This document shows positions 24,322 through 32,241 of a DNA stretch of 64,000 nt, piece after piece. Numbering within the stretch: the first letter of the stretch is position 1; each line of letters opens with the position of its first letter. This stretch comes from Polyangium sp. y55x31 (GTDB taxonomy: Bacteria; Myxococcota_A; Polyangia; Polyangiales; Polyangiaceae). The position numbers and the translations under genes were made by a program. Location of the stretch: positions 1 through 64,000 of the forward strand of contig NZ_JARZHG010000014.1 in assembly GCF_029946505.1 (NCBI RefSeq), read 5' to 3'. The notes under the pieces were generated by a model. It did no database searches and was not told the DNA's origin. It saw only the letters and a list, made by a program, of their open reading frames with translations.

Positions 24322-24765
24322 TCAGTTCGACGAGCAGGCGCCGAACGCGCCCGAGCAGCCATCGGGCTCGGCCTTGTTGAGGACGCACTGCGCGCAGTCC
24401 GCCGAGGGCTCCATGCCGGCGCAGAGGCTGTCCGCGCAGAGCACCGCGCAGGCGCCCATGTCGCCGCAGGAGCAGGCGTAGAGCGGGTTGTAGAGGCCCT
24501 CGGCCTCCATGCCCGCCGCCGTCATGCAGAACGGAACGCTCGGGTCTTGGGTCGCTTCCGCGCAAGACTCCGTGCAGGCCGCGCCGCCGGAGCCGCCCTG
24601 GCCGCCCTGGCCGCCCTGGCCGCCGGAGCCGCCGCTGCCGCCGACGCCCGGGCCGGAGCCGCCGTCACCGCCGGAGCCGCCGCTGCCGGTGTTGTCGACG
24701 ACGACACACGCCGTGAGCGCCATACAAGCCACTGCACCAAGCATCGCAAAGAATCGCATCTTCAT
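24322..24765 (-). CDS. Gly-rich-linker lipoprotein with C-terminal cysteine domain
   Basis: 147 residues from the ATG at 24765, which has GGAGGAAA seven bases upstream. The signal peptide ends in lipobox LTAC, followed by V-V-V-D-N-T and a Gly/Ser linker (GGSGGQGGQGGQGG). The C-terminal ~85 residues contain twelve cysteines, including C-T-E-S-C-A-E-A, A-C-S-C-G-D-M-G-A-C and C-A-Q-C-V-L-N-K. It is therefore a compact disulfide-linked domain presented on the envelope surface by a flexible tether. The architecture is the same as the cupredoxin and lamin-tail lipoproteins, but the domain is not one I can name. Confidence 0.75.
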   Translation of the reverse strand: MKMRFFAMLGAVACMALTACVVVDNTGSGGSGGDGGSGPGVGGSGGSGGQGGQGGQGGSGGAACTESCAEATQDPSVPFCMTAAGMEAEGLYNPLYACSCGDMGACAVLCADSLCAGMEPSADCAQCVLNKAEPDGCSGAFGACSSN

Positions 24766-25070
24766 TCGAGTTTCCTCCCAGGTAAGCACCCGAGTTCGAC
24801 AAGGACGTGCCGAGGCTAGCAGAGCTCTCCGCCGGGGCCAACGGGGGGAGCAGGGCCCCACGACGAGGCCGAGCGAAGCGTCGAAGCAAGCCAGCCTTCG
24901 CGCGCGAACGGGCTCGGGTCCCCGATCGCCGCTTGGCCAAATGGCTTGGACGAGCACGTCCGCGGCGCATTCAACGCAGGAAACACGATCCGACGTGGTG
25001 CCGGGCGGAGGTGGTTTCCGTGCTTCCCACGTGCCCGCTGTCCCTGGACCGACAGAAAGATGACCCAGCC

Positions 25071-25898
25071 GTGACGGTGCGCGCGCCTCGACTCGCCTAC
25101 CACGGAGGCATGGCAATCGCGTTGTTCTTCGTCGGGCACTGGACGCTGTCCATATTCTGCCAGACGTTTTTCCTGCATCGCTATGCCTCCCACCGCATGT
25201 TCACGATGAGCAAGGGCTGGGAGCGCTTCTTTTATCTGCTCACGTTCATCGCGCAGGGCTCCTCGTTCCTCGTCCCGCGGGCCTATGCAATCCTGCACCG
25301 GCATCACCACGCCTACAGCGATACCGAGCGCGACCCGCATTCACCGCGCCACACCGGCAATCCATTCTCGATGATGTGGCGGACGAAGAAGCTTTATCAC
25401 GACCTCGCGTATCGCCTCGAGAAGCCCGAGCCGAAGTTCGACGGCGGTTATCCCGAGTGGGACCTCGTCGACCGTATCGGCGGTGATTGGCCGGGCCGGC
25501 TCGCCTGGGGCACGGCGTACGTCGTCTTTTATCTCGTGTTCGCGACCGCCTGGTGGCAATTCCTGCTCTTGCCCGCGCACTTCCTGATGGGCGTGATTCA
25601 CGGCGCGATCGTGAACTGGTGCGGTCACCGGTATGGATACCGGAATTTCGACAGCAACGACGACTCGCGCAATACGCTGCCGTTCGATTTCGTGACGATG
25701 GGCGAGCTCTTCCAGAACAACCACCACCGCTTCGGCCAGGCCCCGAACTTCGCCGTGCGCGCCTGGGAGCTCGACCCGACGTGGCACGTCATCCGCCTGC
25801 TCGCCTTCCTGAAGATCATCGACCTCGGCGAGCACATCCAGGTCGGCCGCTACGAGCCGAACCCGACGGGCTCGCCCGTCATCGATACAGCCGCGTGA
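25071..25898 (+). CDS. Membrane fatty-acid (acyl-CoA type) desaturase
   Basis: About 275 residues from the GTG at 25071; the next ATG is 39 bases further. The three histidine boxes of the integral-membrane desaturase family are present: H-R-Y-A-S-H-R, H-R-H-H-H-A-Y-S-D and N-N-H-H-R, with four hydrophobic segments around them. These histidines hold the di-iron centre that introduces a double bond into an acyl chain. The size and the A-S-H-R box resemble delta-9 stearoyl-CoA-type enzymes. Its end overlaps by 20 bases the end of a convergent FabV-like reductase gene, so two lipid genes sit together. The electron donor is not encoded nearby. Confidence 0.88.
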   Translation: MTVRAPRLAYHGGMAIALFFVGHWTLSIFCQTFFLHRYASHRMFTMSKGWERFFYLLTFIAQGSSFLVPRAYAILHRHHHAYSDTERDPHSPRHTGNPFSMMWRTKKLYHDLAYRLEKPEPKFDGGYPEWDLVDRIGGDWPGRLAWGTAYVVFYLVFATAWWQFLLLPAHFLMGVIHGAIVNWCGHRYGYRNFDSNDDSRNTLPFDFVTMGELFQNNHHRFGQAPNFAVRAWELDPTWHVIRLLAFLKIIDLGEHIQVGRYEPNPTGSPVIDTAA

Positions 25899-26970
25899 AC
25901 GATTCGCGCAGGTTCTCCGGCGAGAGCGCGTCCTTGCGCCGGTGGAACTCGGGCAGGACCGCTTGATAGGCCTCGTCGAGGCGGAAGATCGTGCTCTGGA
26001 AGTCCGGCGCGAAGATCGGCGCGGTCGCCGCCCCGAGCTCGAGGACGTCCTGGTATTGCCCGCGCTCTTTCAGGATCTGCGCCGAGAGGCCGTACATGAG
26101 CAGGCCGCCGGGGATCGCGCCGAGCGCCGTCGTCGCCACGGCCGGATAACAGAGCCGCACCGTCCGCACCCCGAACCGGTCGTGAATCTCCTGCATCGTC
26201 TGGCGCTGGAGCTTCTTCGCCCCCGCGAGCGGGCCCATCGCATAAACCGGATCGTCGGGCTCGAAGTCGTAATCGCAGAACGAAACGACGCTCTCGCCCC
26301 GCGCGAGCAGGCCCGCCGCGGCGAGCGGCTCGGCCCAGAGGAGCGACGACGTGCCCATGAACCGGTTCGTCCGCTCGATGTCCGTGTCCGACGCGACCTC
26401 GACCTCCACGAGACCCACACGCCGGACGTTCTCCGGTCGGCTGAAATCCGGGACCTGCAGGATCGGGTCGAACGCGACGTCGATGTCCTTCACGTTCGTC
26501 GGGCCATGCTCGGCGTACCGCTTCGTCGCGCCCGCCGCGATGCCGTTGACGAGGTGGACGGCGCGGTAGTTGCCCTTCAGCGCCGCGACGACCTCGTCCA
26601 CGGTCTCGGGCTTCGTCGCGTCCGCGTTCCAGAAGCGCGCCGTGAGCCCCTCGGCCGTCGCCGCTTCCACGAGCGCCGCGACGTGGTGGCCGCCGATCTG
26701 CATCTTTTCGCTGTCGTAGTGCACGCCGAAGACGGCCGCGCGCTCGCCGAAGAGGAGCTGCACCGCGAGGGCCCGCGTGATTCCGTTCGAGCCGCCGAGG
26801 ATGACGACGGCCGTGTCCTTCGCGAGGTGCGCGCCGCGCGGCCTGATCATCGCTCGCTGCGCGGCGAGGAGCTCACGCGCGACACGAGGGCCATCCTGGG
26901 CCAGCGCTTGGACGATGGCGCGGCGATCGGTGCCGCCGAGCGGGAGCTTGCGGAAGACCTCGAGGTTCAT
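25879..26970 (-). CDS. FabV/trans-2-enoyl-CoA reductase-like oxidoreductase
   Basis: 363 residues. An N-terminal Rossmann segment V-V-I-L-G-G-S-N-G-I-T-R-A-L (56-69) is of the SDR type. The active site Tyr243 and Lys252 in Y-A-M-G-P-L-A-G-A-K-K have the Tyr-x8-Lys spacing that distinguishes FabV and trans-2-enoyl-CoA reductases from ordinary SDRs (Tyr-x6-Lys in FabI). It should reduce an enoyl thioester with NAD(P)H in the cytoplasm. Identity to classical FabV seems moderate, so a special acyl substrate is possible. It is divergent from the TIGR01777 gene with only 17 bases between the two ATGs. Confidence 0.75.
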   Translation of the reverse strand: MNLEVFRKLPLGGTDRRAIVQALAQDGPRVARELLAAQRAMIRPRGAHLAKDTAVVILGGSNGITRALAVQLLFGERAAVFGVHYDSEKMQIGGHHVAALVEAATAEGLTARFWNADATKPETVDEVVAALKGNYRAVHLVNGIAAGATKRYAEHGPTNVKDIDVAFDPILQVPDFSRPENVRRVGLVEVEVASDTDIERTNRFMGTSSLLWAEPLAAAGLLARGESVVSFCDYDFEPDDPVYAMGPLAGAKKLQRQTMQEIHDRFGVRTVRLCYPAVATTALGAIPGGLLMYGLSAQILKERGQYQDVLELGAATAPIFAPDFQSTIFRLDEAYQAVLPEFHRRKDALSPENLRESFTRLYR

Positions 26971-26987
26971 GTCCGTAGCCTCTTACC

Positions 26988-27923
26988 ATGGTAAAGAGCG
27001 CCGTGGTGAAGACGGTCCTTCTGACGGGCGGCACGGGGTTCATCGGCCGGCGTCTCACAGAGACGCTTCTCCAGCGCGGCGACCGCGTGACAGTGCTCAC
27101 GCGAGATCCCGACCGCGCACGAAGCAAGTTGCCCCGAGGCGCGACCGCGGTCGCCTGGGACCCCGAGCACGAAGGGCCGTGGCTCGACGAGATCGGGCGC
27201 GCGTCGGCGATCGTCCACCTCGCCGGCGAGCCCGTGGCGCAGCGATGGACGGACGAAGCGCGCCGCGCGATCGTCGCGAGCCGGGTGGACTCGACGCGCC
27301 TCGTCGTGGAAGGCATCCGCCGCGCGGAGAAGAAGCCCGAGGTGTTCGTGTGCGCGTCGGCCGTCGGCTACTACGGGCCGCGGCCGCCGGACGAGGCGCT
27401 CGACGAGACGAGCCGGCGCGGCGAAGGGTTCCTCGCGGACGTGGTCACGCGATGGGAGGACGAGGCGGCGAAGGCCGAGGCGCTCGGCGTGCGCACGGTG
27501 ATGCTGCGGATCGGCGTCGTGCTCGGAGAAGGCGGCGGCGCGCTGGAGAAGATGATCCTGCCCTTCAAGATGTTCGCTGGCGGGCCGATCGCGCCGGGCT
27601 CGCAGGTGATCGCGTGGGTGCACGCGGAGGACGTCGTGGGCCTCGCGCTGCTCGCGCTCGGTGATTCACGCGCGCGAGGCCCCATCAACGTCGTCTCGCC
27701 CGAGCCCGCGACGAGCAAGGAGCTCGCGTCTGCGATCGGCCGCGTGATGCACAGGCCCTCGTGGTTCACGACGCCCGAGGCCGCGGTGAAGGTCGCGCTC
27801 GGCGAGGCTTCGATGGTGGTGACGACGGGGCAACGTGTCGTGCCTCTACGCGCCAAGGAGCTCGGGTACGTGTTCCAGTACCCGTCGCTCGTCCCGGCGC
27901 TCACGTCGATCCTGAAGCCGTAG
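26988..27923 (+). CDS. TIGR01777-family (YfcH-like) epimerase
   Basis: About 311 residues. K-T-V-L-L-T-G-G-T-G-F-I-G-R-R-L gives the nucleotide site. The family-typical features I-V-H-L-A-G-E-P, S-R-V-D-S-T-R, S-A-V-G-Y-Y-G and the W-V-H-A-E-D C-terminal motif identify the TIGR01777/YfcH group of extended SDRs, whose substrate is not established. The ATG at 26988 is only 17 bases from the divergent ATG of the FabV-like gene, so GTG codons at 27003 or 27006 may be the actual start. A strong hairpin follows the stop. Confidence 0.82.
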   Translation: MVKSAVVKTVLLTGGTGFIGRRLTETLLQRGDRVTVLTRDPDRARSKLPRGATAVAWDPEHEGPWLDEIGRASAIVHLAGEPVAQRWTDEARRAIVASRVDSTRLVVEGIRRAEKKPEVFVCASAVGYYGPRPPDEALDETSRRGEGFLADVVTRWEDEAAKAEALGVRTVMLRIGVVLGEGGGALEKMILPFKMFAGGPIAPGSQVIAWVHAEDVVGLALLALGDSRARGPINVVSPEPATSKELASAIGRVMHRPSWFTTPEAAVKVALGEASMVVTTGQRVVPLRAKELGYVFQYPSLVPALTSILKP

Positions 27924-28250
27924 GGCGGCCTCGCGGAGCGCCTCGCGCTTCGCCGGGGAGAGGACCGTCCTTCGATCGTTCTCCCCGGCGAAGCGCCTCA
28001 AAAGACGCCGGCCACCGGGAGTCGCCGAGAAGTCGACCTTGTCGAGCAGCAACTTCCCGGGGGCCGGGACGGCCTAGTGAGACGCTCCCCCCGAAGCGCG
28101 CCGTCCATGAGTCCATGCATAGGCCATCTTTGTCTCCGGATCGCTCGGGACGAGTTGGAATCCCGTGTCCGGTCGCGACCTGATGTCCCCGTACGAGACG
28201 TACGCGGTTACTGGAATTCAAGGGCTGGTAGGGCCCGTTTCCAGAACAAA
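27924..28250. other. Intergenic region without a gene
   Basis: The left part carries the terminator hairpin at 27946-27996. In the remaining 250 bases I see no coding potential, no RNA fold I recognise and no repeats. It lies between convergent genes. Confidence 0.5.
27946..27996. terminator. Long perfect hairpin, probable terminator
   Basis: GCGCTTCGCCGGGGAG (27946-27961) and its exact complement CTCCCCGGCGAAGCGC (27981-27996) form a 16-bp stem with a 19-base loop. It lies between the convergent genes ending at 27923 and 28251. No U-tract is obvious on the plus side, so it may also protect mRNA ends. Confidence 0.65.
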
Positions 28251-30116
28251 TCAGGTGATTCCGCGGCTCCGGAGCACCTCTCGGACGGCCGATTGCGCCG
28301 CGCTCGAAAGGCCCGGGAGGGCAGACTTCGCGACGTCCACGAACTTCATGCCGCGCGCCCTCTTGAGCGCCTCGATCGCGGCCTGGCGCTCCTCGCGCCC
28401 GTCGTGCTCGATCACGCCGAGCAGCATCTCGGCGGCCTCCAGCGTGTCGATACGCGCGAGCGCCTTCACGGCGGAGGCGCGCACCACAGGGCTCTGCGAC
28501 TCGCGGTAGATGCGCGCGAGCGGATCAAAAGCGTGCGGGAAGCGCAGCTCTTCGAGCGCCTTCGCCGCCTCCTGGACGACGCCGCCCTCGGCGTCGACGA
28601 GCGCATCGCGCAGCGTGATGAACGTACGCTTGTAAAGGAACCGCGAGAGCGCGCGGACCACGGCGATCCGCACCTCGCGCTCGGGCCTCCGGAAGAGGGC
28701 CTCGAGCGGCGAGAGGATCGTGTAGAGCTCGACGAGCGCGAGCTGCTCGGCGAGCGTGGAGTAGAGCTGGCTCTGCGCCGTCCGTCCCGGAGAAGCCTCC
28801 TCCTCGGCCTCGATCGCGAGCGCCGTGAGACGCGCGAGCATGGCGCGCCTTCGCGTCACCTCGGACCACGCGGACGGGTCGAGCACGACGTCGCCCGCGG
28901 CCTGGCTCGCGCTGCCGCGTTGCTCCCACTCGACGAGATCGACGTGCCAGACCTCGGGGAAGCCGACCTCGTGGCGGAGGTGCGCCGGCAAGGGCTGGCT
29001 CTCGATGCGGAGGTCGGCCGCCTCGACGTAACGCTTGCGCGCGTTCGTGTAGTGCTTGCGCCGCGCCTCTTCGAGGTCGAGCGCCGCGAGCTTCTCGTAC
29101 ACCTGGCCGACCTTGCCGTATTGCCCCGCCTCGCCGAGCGCGATGACCGCCGCGAGCAGCGCGTTCTCCGCGATGGACGGCGGCGCGCCGCGCGCCGTCG
29201 ACGCGGCGGCCACCTCCTGCCAGAGGCGCGCCTGCGCGAGCGTCCCGAAGTTCGCCACGGCCGGGAGCCCTTCCTTCCGCGCGTACGCGCTCATCTCGCG
29301 CGCGAGCGTGGCCGCGGCCGAGACCTCCTTCTGCTTCTCCGCCGCGGAGAGGGCCTCTTCGTAGGACTGGAGCGCGTAATAGCGCAGGTGATCCTCGCGC
29401 AGGATGCGGATCACGTTCACGTAGCCTTCCAGCACGTGCTCGAACTCGCCGCTCTCCCGGCCGATCGCGATGAGCACCTGGTAGCAGTCGAACGCGCGCT
29501 CGCGCTGGCCGATCGTCTCGTACCGATCCGCCGCCTCTTCGAGCAGGTGCACCGCCGCCACGACGGCCTCGCGCGCGGCCGCGGGCTCGCCCGTGCGCGT
29601 CGAGGTCCGCGCGAGGTTGAAGCGCGCGAGCCCCGCTGCGTAAAAGTCCCCGCCGGACGCGCCGAGGACCTGCGACAGGCGCGACCAGAGCGCGCGCGCC
29701 CGGTACAGATCGCCGCCACGCTCCCGCGCGATCGCCGCCTGCGCGACGAGGCCCGCGGACTCGTATTCGTCCGCGGCCTTCGCGTAGAGCGCCTGCTTGC
29801 GCGACGCGTCCTCGGCCCGATCCGCCCACGCGAGGTAGGTGCGCGCGCGATCGATCACCGGCACGCGTCCGCTCGTCACGAGGTCGCGCTGCCCCTTCTC
29901 GCTGCCCGTGTACCAGTCGAGCGTGAGCGCGCCGCGCAGGTCGCCGACCGCGACGAGCAACTCGCGCAGATCACGCACCGCGCCGGCGTACTCCTCCTCG
30001 CGCGCGATCGTCTGACCGAGCGCCGACACGAGCGATTGCCTCGCGCGCCCGAGGTCGCCTCGCGCGCTCGCCATCCGCGCTTCTTCGCGCAGATCCGATA
30101 CGGGTCGGCTGCTCAC
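28251..30116 (-). CDS. Helical-repeat (TPR/HEAT-like) protein paired with a VWA protein
   Basis: 621 residues. The GTG at 30116 overlaps the stop of the upstream VWA gene in GTGA, which fixes the start. The N-terminal ~400 residues are TPR-like helix pairs (for example Y-A-K-A-A-D-E-Y-E-S-A-G-L and D-C-Y-Q-V-L-I-A-I-G-R). The C-terminal third has HEAT-like repeats (V-R-I-A-V-V-R-A-L-S-R-F and V-V-R-A-S-A-V-K-A-L-A-R-I). No catalytic residues are seen, so it is probably a cytoplasmic scaffold working with its coupled VWA partner. The overlap suggests equimolar production. Longer frames starting upstream are shadows. Confidence 0.82.
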   Translation of the reverse strand: MSSRPVSDLREEARMASARGDLGRARQSLVSALGQTIAREEEYAGAVRDLRELLVAVGDLRGALTLDWYTGSEKGQRDLVTSGRVPVIDRARTYLAWADRAEDASRKQALYAKAADEYESAGLVAQAAIARERGGDLYRARALWSRLSQVLGASGGDFYAAGLARFNLARTSTRTGEPAAAREAVVAAVHLLEEAADRYETIGQRERAFDCYQVLIAIGRESGEFEHVLEGYVNVIRILREDHLRYYALQSYEEALSAAEKQKEVSAAATLAREMSAYARKEGLPAVANFGTLAQARLWQEVAAASTARGAPPSIAENALLAAVIALGEAGQYGKVGQVYEKLAALDLEEARRKHYTNARKRYVEAADLRIESQPLPAHLRHEVGFPEVWHVDLVEWEQRGSASQAAGDVVLDPSAWSEVTRRRAMLARLTALAIEAEEEASPGRTAQSQLYSTLAEQLALVELYTILSPLEALFRRPEREVRIAVVRALSRFLYKRTFITLRDALVDAEGGVVQEAAKALEELRFPHAFDPLARIYRESQSPVVRASAVKALARIDTLEAAEMLLGVIEHDGREERQAAIEALKRARGMKFVDVAKSALPGLSSAAQSAVREVLRSRGIT

Positions 30117-31612
30117 GCCTCCGCCCCTTTCGCCGCGCCCTTGCCCGCCTCTTCCCCGGAGGACGCCGTCGTTTGATCGAGGATCGACCGCGCCGCGTTG
30201 GCGCGCGCCGAGCCGCTCGACAACGTCGCGTGGTCGACGACCCAGTGCGCGTCGAGCAGGTCGAGGTAGTCGAGGTCGAGCTTGCCGCCCGAGGGCAGGA
30301 TGAACACGGCCGCGATGTGCGCCGAGCGCCGCACCGCCTGCACCATCTCGCGCGGGATGTAGAGCGCCGCGTGCGTGAAGAGGTGCACCACGGGCGTGCG
30401 CGGATCGCGGTGACGATGGAGATCGAGCTCCGTCGAGAGCTCCGCGAACACGCGCGCCGGGTTGCGCCCGCGCTCGCCCTTGAACGAGAGCACGTGCGCC
30501 GTCGGCAGCTTGTCCCCGTGCGCCCGGTGGATCTCGTAGAGCCGCGCGTCGAAGAAGCGGAACGCCACGTCCTCGCCTTCGAGCAGGAGCTTCTTCGCCG
30601 TGGCGATCGCCATCCCCCGCGCGAACGTCTGCCGATCGCCGCGCATCGACGCCGACGCATCGACGAGCAGGTAATGCACCCGCTTCTGCTCGTCGCGGCT
30701 CTGCTCCCGCGCGTAGTAGAGCACCTCGTTGTCGAGGAGCCTCCGCGCGAGCTCGAGGTCGTCCCAGGCGAGCTCCGTGAGCACGAGCCCGTCGATCGAC
30801 CCACGCGTCCCGATGCCCGAGTAGCCGTGCGCCGCCGTCGTACCCGCCGCGGGCCGTGTCTTCGTCTCCAGCACGCTCGGCAGGATCTCCAGCGAAAAAT
30901 TCACGATGTCGTTCGCTTCCGGTGACTCCAGCGCCGCGAGCAGATCGACCTGCGTGAGCGCGCCGCCCGCGCCTTCCGCGCCGAGCATGCCGAAGAGCCG
31001 CAGCGTGTCGAGGTCGAGCGCGTCCGTCATCGTCAGCACGAAGAGCCGCGAGACCTCCAGCGCCGAGAGCGCCGACGCCTCGAAGCCGCGCCGCGCCGTG
31101 GAAAAGAGCTGCGGGAGCTGCGGCTCGAGCCGCTCGAAGAGCGACGCGTCCATCGGCACCGCGGCGCGATACGCCGGCGGCACGTTCACGCGCGACGCGA
31201 CCGCGCCGAGCAGCCGCGAGAGCAGCACGATGACGAGGTCGTCGCTCATCTTGAGCTCCGGCGCGCGCCTCGCGGCCTCGCTCTGCCCGAGCTCTTCGAG
31301 CATGCGCCGATACCCATCGAGGAGCCGCACGAGATCCGGCATCCCACGCGCGATCGACGCAGGCTCGCAGCGTGGTCCGATCTCCACATGATCCCGCGAT
31401 GTCGCGAAGAGCAGGCCCACGTCGTGCACGAGCGCGAAGGGCAAGACGACGCCGAGCCGCCCGAGGCCCTCGTGCCACTTCACCGCCCGGAGCGCGAGTA
31501 CGGTGCTCCCAGGGCGCACCTGGGACAACGCGAGGGAGCCGAGCGGCCCCGTCACCGACGTATCGCCGAGGAGATGGTCCGGGACCGGCACGGCAGACAA
31601 CCTAGCAGGCAC
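30113..31612 (-). CDS. VWA-domain (MIDAS) protein
   Basis: About 499 residues from a GTG at 31612; a second GTG at 31591 is possible. The N-terminal 300 residues are helical and unassigned. The C-terminal ~180 residues hold a von Willebrand A fold with the metal-ion adhesion site D-A-S-A-S-M-R-G (the D-x-S-x-S motif) after a hydrophobic strand H-Y-L-L-V. VWA proteins in bacteria commonly pair with AAA+ ATPases or scaffolds in assembly of cofactor or membrane complexes. Here the coupled partner is a TPR/HEAT protein instead. It is divergent from a PAP2 gene 29 bases away. Confidence 0.8.
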   Translation of the reverse strand: MPARLSAVPVPDHLLGDTSVTGPLGSLALSQVRPGSTVLALRAVKWHEGLGRLGVVLPFALVHDVGLLFATSRDHVEIGPRCEPASIARGMPDLVRLLDGYRRMLEELGQSEAARRAPELKMSDDLVIVLLSRLLGAVASRVNVPPAYRAAVPMDASLFERLEPQLPQLFSTARRGFEASALSALEVSRLFVLTMTDALDLDTLRLFGMLGAEGAGGALTQVDLLAALESPEANDIVNFSLEILPSVLETKTRPAAGTTAAHGYSGIGTRGSIDGLVLTELAWDDLELARRLLDNEVLYYAREQSRDEQKRVHYLLVDASASMRGDRQTFARGMAIATAKKLLLEGEDVAFRFFDARLYEIHRAHGDKLPTAHVLSFKGERGRNPARVFAELSTELDLHRHRDPRTPVVHLFTHAALYIPREMVQAVRRSAHIAAVFILPSGGKLDLDYLDLLDAHWVVDHATLSSGSARANAARSILDQTTASSGEEAGKGAAKGAEA

Positions 31613-31641
31613 CAGCGCCCAGGGACTATATCCTCCCGGAC

Positions 31642-32241
31642 TTGAGCCCCCTCGACGTGATCTCCGCGGCCGACGAGGCCCTCCTCCGCGCCGCCCGCGG
31701 CTCGCCCGCTTGGGCCACGCCCCTCTTCGTCGTCGTCACCTTCATCGGAGGCGGCTGGGGCATGCTCGCCCTCGTCCCCTTCCTCGCCCGCGAGACGACC
31801 CGCCGAACGACCACGCACCTCATCGCCGCGCTCGTCGCCACGAGCGCCCTCGTCTCCACCGTGAAGGTGCTCGTCGGCCGCGTGAGGCCTTGCGACGCGC
31901 TCACCGCCTGCGAGCCCGTCTTCATCTCCTCACCCGGCGGACACTCCTTCCCGAGCGGACACGCCGCCGGCTCGTTCGCCTTCGCGGCGTTCGTCGCCTC
32001 GGTGCGCCCGGTGTTCGCCGCCCCCGCGTTCGTCTTTGCGGCGCTCGTCGCCTGGTCGCGCTGCTTCCTCGGCGTGCACTATCCGAGCGACATCCTCGCG
32101 GGGGCGCTCGTCGGCATGTCGATCGGTGTCGTCGCGGCGCGGCTCGGGGCGCGCTTGGACCTCAAAGGTTCATCACGCAGCGGAAGCCGATCACCGGCGT
32201 CGTCGCGTCCGGCACCTGGTGGAACCGGAACGCCGGATTGA
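31642..32241 (+). CDS. PAP2-family membrane phosphatase
   Basis: About 199 residues; the best initiation is TTG at 31642 or GTG at 31657. Several transmembrane helices carry the three PAP2 motifs: K75-x6-R82-P83 (K-V-L-V-G-R-V-R-P), P-S-G-H (104-107) and S139-R140-x5-H146-x3-D150. All catalytic residues are present, so it should dephosphorylate a lipid or polyprenyl pyrophosphate at the membrane. Its last 80 bases overlap the 3' end of the convergent kinase-SUMF1 gene. The tail after L-G-A-R-L-D-L is unlike the family and probably read-out of that overlap. Confidence 0.8.
   Translation: MSPLDVISAADEALLRAARGSPAWATPLFVVVTFIGGGWGMLALVPFLARETTRRTTTHLIAALVATSALVSTVKVLVGRVRPCDALTACEPVFISSPGGHSFPSGHAAGSFAFAAFVASVRPVFAAPAFVFAALVAWSRCFLGVHYPSDILAGALVGMSIGVVAARLGARLDLKGSSRSGSRSPASSRPAPGGTGTPD

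Noticed and set aside
28251-31478. Single 1075-residue protein covering the VWA and HEAT genes
   Set aside because: Its N-terminal third is the shadow of the VWA gene in another frame. The GTGA overlap shows two separate coupled genes.
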